From: Erodium maritimum | Taxonomy: Eukaryota; Streptophyta; Magnoliopsida; Geraniales; Geraniaceae | DNA length: 64,000 bases | Reading direction: 5' to 3' | Assembly: GCA_963921825.1 (NCBI GenBank) | Contig: OY997588.1 | Span: 134,571,203-134,635,202 of the forward strand | Part shown: positions 56,340 through 64,000 of the stretch, in pieces | Position numbering within the stretch: position 1 is the first letter of the stretch | Layout of the letters: every line of letters begins with the position of its first letter | The notes under the pieces: model-generated | Told to the model about the DNA's origin: nothing | Databases searched by the model: none | What the model saw: only the letters and a program-made list of their open reading frames with translations | Translations under genes and position numbers: made by a program

Positions 56340-58996
56340 AAAAAAAAATAGTAATAATAATAATAATAAATAAATAAATAAAAATAAAAGGGGCCTAATA
56401 CTTTGGCCCATGAGCTAGGCCCATTTATTGTATTGTTAAATGGGAAACATTAGGGCATTTGGTTCCCTTGTACACAACAACAAATACATCAGATATAGGG
56501 AGGAGGCGGCAGCAAGAGAACAAAGAAAAGGAAATAGCTTGTTCCTCTCCAGATAGAGTTCTCGTGTGTGGTTGGTTACCAAAGAAGCTAGGGATCAATC
56601 AAAGGGTTTGTTCTCAATTTCTTTTGGTGCGGCAACTTCATACTTCTACAGAGAAGCAAAGAGATCAAGACAAGAACAAGCCAGGCTTCTTGGTGGGGTG
56701 GGACTCATTTATTACAAAAGATATCGCTCTCCATGTGTGGTTTGGCTGCGGGAAGGAGCAAAAACATGTAAGCACAAATTAAATCCTTTTTCTTTTATTT
56801 CTTTTGGTGTTAGTAGTAGCCAAACAGGGCCATTTGTTCTTGTGGGTAAAGTGACCAATCAAAGAAATGTTATGGATGCAATAGCTACTAGGAGAGAGAT
56901 AAAGTGATTTTGATATTGTGTGGAGTGTTGCAAATAATAAGAACCAAGATTTTCTTATGGGTATGTGAGCCACGGGAAAGTCAATAATCAAGGAGATCTC
57001 GGTTGAGTAGTGAGGAGAGGAAAGGTTATTTCTTGGAGTTAATTATCGGTAACAAAAGATTGAATGTTTACTTTTGTAGGTTACCGACCTTGTATTGAGA
57101 AATAGGGAATTAGAGTTTGTAATTCGTGAGAATTTGGAATTTTATTCCGCCTTTTGCGTTGAAACGAGTGAGTAGAATTAGGATTTGTAGAAACGAAAAT
57201 GGAAATTTTCGGAGCCCGAGGCACGTTTCCCCCGATTCCGGGCAAATGGGCCTTCCAGGCCCATTTTGATAAGTCAAGCAATTGGGATTAGTTTGGGTAT
57301 TTTCCCTCTTTAATCTACACTTGAATTAGCATTAATTCGTGTATTGCTTGTAATCTCAGACTTGGGACCTGAGCTTGACGGAGGATGAGACTTTGGACCT
57401 CGTGAAGTGACAAGGAGGAAGCTAGCCAGGTCGTCCGCTGCGGGATTGGATTACTTTTGAGGTAGGGAAAGTAGCGAATACCGGTTTGATTACGGAAAGT
57501 TACTAGTATGCATGCTAGGTAATAATAAAACTGGAACGAACGTTTATATGATATAAATAACTGGACGAGTCTTAGTAACATGTAGGATGTGATTCACTAG
57601 TATTAGCCGCTTTCAATATTCTGGGAAATTGTCGTGCTGGTAGAATGACCATGTCGAGGCGTAGGTTGTGTGCTGATTGAATTGTCTGTTATTGTTTGAG
57701 ATGCGTGTTGTGTGACCTGGTGTCGATAAGTTTAAGAGTAAAGAACTAGTATTTTCGGTGTAACATGTTGTTGCTATGTGTGGGCAAGTGTGCCGTGTTT
57801 GATGAATGGTGAATCTTTGATTATGATATGGTCGGGTGAGTGATAGACCGACGTGTTGTGTAGTTTTGGTATGATTGTTGGGCCTTTGAGCCGTGTTTAA
57901 TCTGTGGCATTGCGATGCGTGATATTATCTTGATGTGTGATCCAAGAGAGTGTTTCCGGTACGATGCCTACATCGAGGGTGTATGCCGGTGTAGGACATC
58001 TAGGCCGATGTCGTGATTGGGCCTGCGGGTCGTGTTTGGGGCCGACAGGTCGGACCCGACGGGCCACATCATATTGCATTGGGCCGACGGGTCGGAGCTG
58101 ACGGGTCACATCATATTGCATTGGGCCGACGGGTCGGAACCGACGGGTCACATCATATCATATTTCATCGGGCCGACTGGTTAGAGCCGACGGGCCATAT
58201 CATATCATAGTGGGCCTACGGGTCGTGTTTGGGCCCTCGGGTCGTGTTGGGCCTACGGGTCGTGTTGGGCACTGGTGCCGTGTTTCAGCCTCGATGATCT
58301 ATGGTCCTTTGGAGACGTTTCCGAGGGTCCCGACGAATGTGTCCTCATAACGATGTTTCCGGCATTCTCGATGTTATACGTCTCTGTGACATTATGCGTC
58401 TCCTCTGGATCGAGAAGTAGTCCGATAGATGCTTTACCTACCGGTTTGTTATGATGGTATCGGGCTGTGTACAGTCGGCGGAGTTCGGGTATTGCGGTAC
58501 GGGACGTGTGTGATGGTTGCTTCTGGGTTTGATTCGTTTGCTGTTTGGTTAATGTTTTCTTGTGTGAAAGTTGTCGTTAAGAGTATTGTAAGTTTAGCTA
58601 TGAACCCCGGTTGGCAGTTAGTCGTGTTGTACTAGTATGCCCTAATTTGACGGTTACTCGTGGTGGTGAGCCGATGTTCATTACCTTAACTACTTTTTCT
58701 ACTGGGCGAAAGCTCACCCCTTACATTGTTGATTTTCAGGTGTTGAGCGGGATTTGTGCTAGCAGGACACAACCGAGCTTGGGAGCTGGCGAGGGTCCTA
58801 GGCTAGTAGGTCTAGAGACGTGCAGTTGTTTTTGGAACTAAATTTTTGTATATCGTTTTTATGAGCTACTGACTTTTCGTTCAATTTATTATTATTATAA
58901 GTTGAGTTTTACTTATTTTAATTATCCTTTCACTTAATTATGTTAAGTTCAAGTCCACGTCTCGAGTCCGGTCAAAACCGGATTTGGGTCGTGACA
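56340..58996 (+). repeat. gypsy 5' LTR (left limit uncertain)
   Basis: The right end is sure: GGATTTGGGTCGTGACA (58996) followed by a primer site. The left limit is inferred only from the usual LTR length, so 56340 is a guess; no TGTAAG start was found. Contains an open frame region (56459-56907) with no recognisable domain, a ~50-bp GGGCCGACGGGTCGGA repeat (58020-58200), paired GGAGACG (58311) and CGTCTCC (58397) and a hairpin with GAAA loop (58703-58716). Confidence 0.65.
58020..58205 (+). repeat. ~55-bp GGGCCGACGGGTCGGA tandem repeat in LTR
   Basis: Three to four units, each ending CATCATATTGCATT or similar. Confidence 0.8.
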
Positions 58997-58999
58997 ATT

Positions 59000-59011
59000 T
59001 GGTATCAGAGC
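59000..59011 (+). other. primer binding site TGGTATCAGAGC
   Basis: Three bases after the LTR end; identical to the site at 33942. Confidence 0.92.
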
Positions 59012-60360
59012 CTGGTTGCAATTTGAAATGATTTTTCAAAACCTCGGACCGTACGTCAATTAGGTGGATAGAGTTAGGTGGCTAAAGTCGTAGTGCTCAG
59101 TGACGCGAGTCGGAAATATCCTGTGTGTAGAGTCGAAACGACAAGAGCTCGTTTGTTAAGTTTGTTGTTTAAGTTTTACCGTAATCGATTTAAACCTTAA
59201 TCGCTGTTTGCTGTACACCTTAGTGGATCCGTGATGCCGATCGGTTGAGATCGAGGGTGGTTAACAAGCGATGCTCGAGCTGGTTATGATGTGTGGGTTG
59301 AGTAATTGTTTTGTGGGTTGTCGCCTTGGTCGGTCGTTGTTTGATTGGTGAAACGTTCGGCCTAAGTGCCGTGGACTTTTGGTGAACTTGTGTGGTTTGC
59401 GGTTATTGTTTGAGTTGAACTGTTTTCCAGGTACGGACTTAGCCGGACGGTAATAGTGAGATTACCGAGACCCGAGGTGTAAGTTGAGATCATTTGCTGA
59501 GTGCTTAATTTGTGATTTGGTGCTATGTGCTGTGACTAATTGGATGTCCCGTTTAAGCAGATGGTTAAATTAACTTACGAACGGGTCATGCCTGATTTCC
59601 TGCAGAAACTGAAGTGTATGTACCATCACGATTCAGCTATAGGGGCCACTGTAGCTGGACGTGAATGGAGGGATCTCAAGTGGTTACAACGTAATTCAGG
59701 GACGCCTGAATCGGGTTGTAACGACGAGAGATCAACACGAATGTTATGTTAGAAAGAGAACGCGTTAAGTCTTTCAAAACTAAGTTGCTGTTGACTAGTG
59801 TGTAATCGATGTGTGGTGATCGCTGTGTGACTTGTGCTATAAGTTGTGGTCTGGGTGACTCTTGTGTGGAATTGCTACTGAGTGTGAAATTGTGTGTGAC
59901 CGCTGTTTGTATATATGATATGTGTGACGCACTAGTATGCGAACTTCTCTGCTGTGTGCTATTGGGTGATTATATTATAGTGAAGATATTATTACTATAA
60001 GTACTAGTGTGGTGGACTGTGTGACGTTAGTTATGTTAAGCGCATCGTTCTTTAAGAATAAGAAAATCAACGTAGGCGTTACCCATGTGGAGGGTACTTG
60101 CGTCGTGGTACCTCGAGGTATGAGAGGTAAGCCGTTGGGGGCACAAGTGCCCGGGTTACTCCCGTTGTGGAGGTTAAGAGGAGCAACACCAGCAGGTCCC
60201 GGGCTGTGACAGGACGGAGTATCAGAGATGAGGTGCGAGTCCAGAGTTACAGCGTGGACCGTTTGAACCAGTTTGGATGGTCGTCGAGGCGAATGGATGC
60301 AAGAAGTTCGAGAGAGGGCCTCGAGCCCGGAGTATGAGTCAAGTTCTCAACCTGATGAAT
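59012..60360 (+). pseudogene. gypsy leader and truncated gag start
   Basis: Leader (59012-60060) shares the block GGGACGCCTGAATCGGG (59698) with the two other elements. The frame 60009-60209 includes VVPRGMRGKPLGAQ, matching the VPRGTRSRP start of the gag at 3480, followed by a stop. Nothing after ~60360 belongs to gag or pol, so the element is cut off here. Confidence 0.65.
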
Positions 60361-60565
60361 CGGGTGTAATTTTGAGATGGTGGATACAACGACAACAGTA
60401 GAAGAAAATAAAAAAAAAATTTAACTTGAATTGAATATTTATAGAAGAAAAATTAAACGTAGCAACCCAAATTTGAGTTTGAGTATTTACTTTCACCTCG
60501 ATTGAAATCTTTATGTTATTGAACGATGTAGACCAAGAGATGAATGGTCGCTTACATCAACTTTT

Positions 60566-61960
60566 TTTTTGAAACGAGCATAGAGGTATTGTATTACTGT
60601 AAAATGGTAACCTTACAGGTTAGGGCATAATTGCCCAGGAATCCAGATATTTGTCCCGGTCAACCGTAGTCCACCCGGCGCTCATGGATCCATAAAAATA
60701 GTCTGCTTTCGATCGCAGATCCTGACTCAAGAGTTCCCTGTACCAACATTTCAAAAATAATAAAGTTCAAAGTCCTAATCCAAACTAACCAAAGACTTAT
60801 TCGACTTAAAGATAAAAGCAAAGCATACCTAAAAGAAGCTGGAAGTAATGCCTTGACTGCGGATTTCCTGAGACTTCCCGGCAGTATTAGTCTCGGGTCT
60901 GTGGATATAGGTCCCAATGTGACCTTTCCACCCCCGTTAGGTCTTATCATTCTCCCCGCGGAGGGCCATGCCTCTCATCTCCATCTCTTGGTCATGCGCC
61001 AGCCTGACCTCTTCGTGACTCTCCTGCATGCGAGGTGCTTCTTCGGGTCCCCCTGTCCCGCTTGGCTGAGTTGTATACGTCGTTGGGTCCCCTGGCTCCC
61101 CGGCCATTATGACCGATGTAGTGTTCACTTCCCCAAAAAGGGTTAGGGAAAGTGAGTCTTGCGTGTCCGCATTAGTCCTCCTCATTCCCAGCCTGGTCTT
61201 CCGGGGTCGAGGGTCGATTGCCGGATTGTACTTCAGTAGGCCTGTAAGGTTCCCCGGTAGGAGCTCCTGAGTGTAACGGCAGGCTGGAGCCTTGGGCCTA
61301 GTGGTTGGAGAGGCGGTAGTCCCTGTGGTCGCAATTCTACTTCCTCCTCCTCAACCGGATCGAGCATTGTCGGTATTGTGTTGTCTTCCACCGGCGTGAT
61401 CACCGTCACTATCTTGGACCTCTGAGGCCTCAGGCCTCATCGCTTGACCGTCGGAAGGGTTGGTAGAGGAACCCTAATGGGGTTCCACTGTCTAGTAGGG
61501 ATCTGAATCAATGTCGGCGATGACCTTGAGAGACCAGACTCAAGCGCCCCTTCATGCAACCAGTTTCCGACCCGTCCCGACTGGATATACAGAGTCGGTG
61601 AATAGGGTGGAAGATCGCGCCTCCGATATGGTTCGAGCATGTGCCAAGTCGGCACCGGACAAGGGTACCAGGGCGGGTGATCGGCGAGGGGGGGGGGGGG
61701 GGTGGTGCAGCGTAGGGCGACGAGCGTGAGGTGCTGCAGCTGCCCATGCACGGTACAATTGGAGGCATGTCGGCAGTGCTGCAATCCAGGTGGTGGAACG
61801 AGAGGGTAGGGGATCCATGGACGGTCAGGTTGCATGATGGAGCCGGAGAGGAAGGTCAGGGTCGATGTTGGGAGACGCCGGCGACGATGGAGATCACCCT
61901 TGACGGGGTCAATAATCGAACCCTAGAAGGGTTTTGGGTGAACCCTAGTTAGGGTTTGGG
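60566..61960 (-). mobile_element. F3 LINE-like element
   Basis: Plus-strand T-run (60561-60569) then GAAACGAGCATAG marks the minus-strand A tail. GCGCTCATGGATCCATAAAAA (60677) and the 'ctcgggtctgtggatatagg' segment (60892) match 30762-31270. The 5' head near 61955 has CTAACTAGGGTTCACCC. A G-run lies at 61689-61702. No intact domain can be read; frames 61835-61437 are proline-rich by-products. Confidence 0.6.
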
Positions 61961-64000
61961 ATAGCGCTGATTAACATGAATTTTTTAAAAATTAAAGTCA
62001 AGAATTTTATTTTGTTGTATTGGTAATAAAATTGTATTTTCTGCTATGAATATTGTTAGACGGGTTAATCCATAACAAATAGTACACAAATAATCAAAAC
62101 AATTATTAGTGATGGAAAAATACTAGGAAAAAAAAGATTATAAGAATAAATGGTAGTTAAATACAATAACCTCACACGATGATCGGAAAATGAACTGGTT
62201 TGTCGAGCCCTGTGAACCGGTTTCCTTAAGACTGTGTATTGCCCCATATGAGCAAATCTCCCAGGATACAACAACAACGTTAATTTTAGAAGTTTCATTA
62301 TTGCATATTAATTTTCGAGACTGAAATTAATATTAAACGTAGTTGGAGAACCTTACTTCTAAATAATTCAAATATGCTAAGGAATAGTTTTTTTATACAA
62401 GCACATAAAAAACTTGGTAATCTTTTCATGCGATATCAATATGAATAGTGTATTTTTTGAATTTGTATTTTTCTCAACAATCAAGTTTAATGGTAATCTT
62501 TGAGGTTTAATTTTTCATTCAACTCTATTCTGTTTAGAGCTCCTGATTTCTCGTTTGAAAGGTCTAACTTTCTAGAACACGAAACTAATCTTTCTATAGT
62601 TCTAGGATGAGCCAATCCGATAAAAAATTAAGCATCTAATTGACTCGTTCTCCTTTTGTCTAAACTTACTTTCATCCTACAGTCATCAAAACTAGGTTTG
62701 AGAAACTGAACGGTGTAGACCAATAGATGAATGGCTGCTTACATCGAGAACTTCAGATTTAATATTGTATTGACGATGAAAATACTTTACCTTACTTTAC
62801 TTTAGAAAGATGAAATTTCGGTGTCACGATTTGTAATAAATAGTTAATTATTGTTTTCTATACGACATTAATATTTATTTTGTACTATTTTTATGTTATG
62901 TAATGTTAGGAAAAAATAAGTATTTTGATTGATAAAGTTGGCTATGACACTGTCTATCCTTATGTTCACATGTACAAAAAGTCTCACGTTTATGCAGCAT
63001 GGTAAGCTCAGCGTACTGTTTGTTGGAGCAAAAACAACGAACTTTGCGACGATAGCTTGGCGGAAGTGGTATTTTAGACTCAGACCATTAGGATTGGAAA
63101 CGAGATTTTCGATAGTTGAATTCTTAATCGGGATTTGAAAACCAACTCATTTATCAATTACTTGTCCTGTAATATGGAAACAATATCCTGAAATGGTGTA
63201 ATATAATAAGCTAATGCACGAGGGACAGTAACTCCATGTCACATATGGTGATAGTGTAGGTGTATCAATTATTTATTCACACTAGGATTGGTTTTATATC
63301 TATTTATATGCTAAATTGCTAATTGTGATTCGTCAATATTGTCTTGGTTTCTCATATTGCTGGCAAAATAGCTATCTTACTCGTATTGCTCAGTATAGAA
63401 TATTTGAAATCAGAACAGTTTATGAGGAGCATGTGTGCATATAAATCTTGAGGAAGATAGATTATAATATTTAATCTTTCGGAATATAAAACTTTACACA
63501 GAAAGCCAATACAAATTTTATTGCTTAAAGCGTGTGGATTTTAAGACTACCATGTGATAAACCTTATTATTACTTGGGAATCAATTGTATCTATCTGTTT
63601 TTGTTGGGATTCTCCCAACAATTAGAATGTAGACGTCTTTTAATTACATGGTTTAAGATTAATCAATAATTACCTGATCACTATATACCATACTATTAAC
63701 TCAGAGATTACTATTTGAATTAATAGATCTGGTTTTGGACCTTGTATGGCATAAACACAAAAAAGAAATTGACACAAAAAAATGCAAGTAATCATGTAGA
63801 TGTTGAGGCCAAAATATATATATGAAGAACCAAGAACCGAATAATTATGTTTTGGTATGTGACAAAATTACATGTATATATATATATATGTATCTGCTAG
63901 CTAGTTGCTAATGATATTGAGAAGTGAGACTCTGATCTTGATGAGCCTCCTAAACAAGGACTCAATACCATCTTCAAAATCTTGTATGCACACTTGCAAC
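61961..64000. other. AT-rich region, no gene seen
   Basis: No conserved frame. A segment at 62709-62748 resembles 60519-60558. A short frame at 62929-63138 has no recognisable domain. (TA)n at 63876-63888. Confidence 0.5.

Noticed and set aside
56459-56907. Possible gene with two overlapping frames of 107-113 aa
   Set aside because: Overlapping frames in the same strand, no recognisable domain, and position fits the U3 of the gypsy LTR.
60180-60235. 'CTGTGACAGGACGGAGTATCAGAG' as another LTR end with primer site
   Set aside because: The primer match is poor and the sequence lies in the gag start region in frame with VPRG; only a chance resemblance.
62929-63138. 69-aa frame ending at 63138
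   Set aside because: No recognisable domain and no gene structure around it.
1-64000. tRNA, rRNA and CRISPR arrays
   Set aside because: I saw none. The initiator-Met tRNA-like motifs are retroelement primer sites, and the tandem repeats lack CRISPR spacing.

Overview
This window is repeat-dense nuclear DNA from a flowering plant. The evidence is a NAC-domain transcription factor gene with plant-type GT-AG introns, Ty3/gypsy elements primed by initiator-Met tRNA, a Ty1/copia LTR, L1-type LINE ORF1 remnants and (TA)n-targeting elements. I cannot name the species. Only one gene looks intact (the NAC gene, 49372-50377). Almost everything else is transposable element, much of it nested.

Layout. 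1-5408: minus-strand Ty3/gypsy element (Tekay/Del-like chromovirus) with a broken gag-protease-RT-RNase H, running off the left edge. 5409-8720: two LINE ORF1 remnants, one with an RRM and one with DUF4283 plus a CCHC knuckle. 9020-12682: two plus-strand copies of a ~1.5 kb non-LTR-like family (here 'F2', 3' end TTTGCTGATAAAA). 12690-17561: LINE-like fragments, a tandem TATCAACAC repeat, and a plus-strand 'F1' element (3' end CCTTTCGCTAAAA) that was hit by a 3,015-bp solo LTR (17562-20576, target duplication ATGAA). 20612-28205: a minus-strand LINE split by a 5.6-kb gypsy remnant (21063-26662, target duplication CTATC), which itself contains a copia LTR. 28385-31270: F2 and 'F3' fragments. 31271-41767: plus-strand gypsy element with young-looking LTRs but a dead interior. 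43912-48800: a minus-strand F2 element split by a 2,694-bp solo LTR (45544-48237, target duplication GAAAC). 49278-50377: NAC promoter and gene. 50744-53132: two elements bounded by (TA)n tracts. 53985-56330: F2 and 'F4' copies. About 56340-60360: 5' part of another gypsy element. 60566-61960: F3 element. 61961-64000: no gene seen.

Working together. The seven gypsy LTR copies belong to one clan with large LTRs (about 2.7-3 kb where complete) whose upstream halves carry different tandem arrays. Their last ~700 bp keep two features that look like RNA structure: a TGAGC-GNRA-GCTCA hairpin and a long-range GGAGACG/CGTCTCC pairing, the latter with one compensatory change. These, together with a ~986-bp inverted near-identical tract between two otherwise diverged LTRs (best read as gene conversion or templated repair), are the most unusual signals here. 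All identities and counts were made by eye and need proper alignment.
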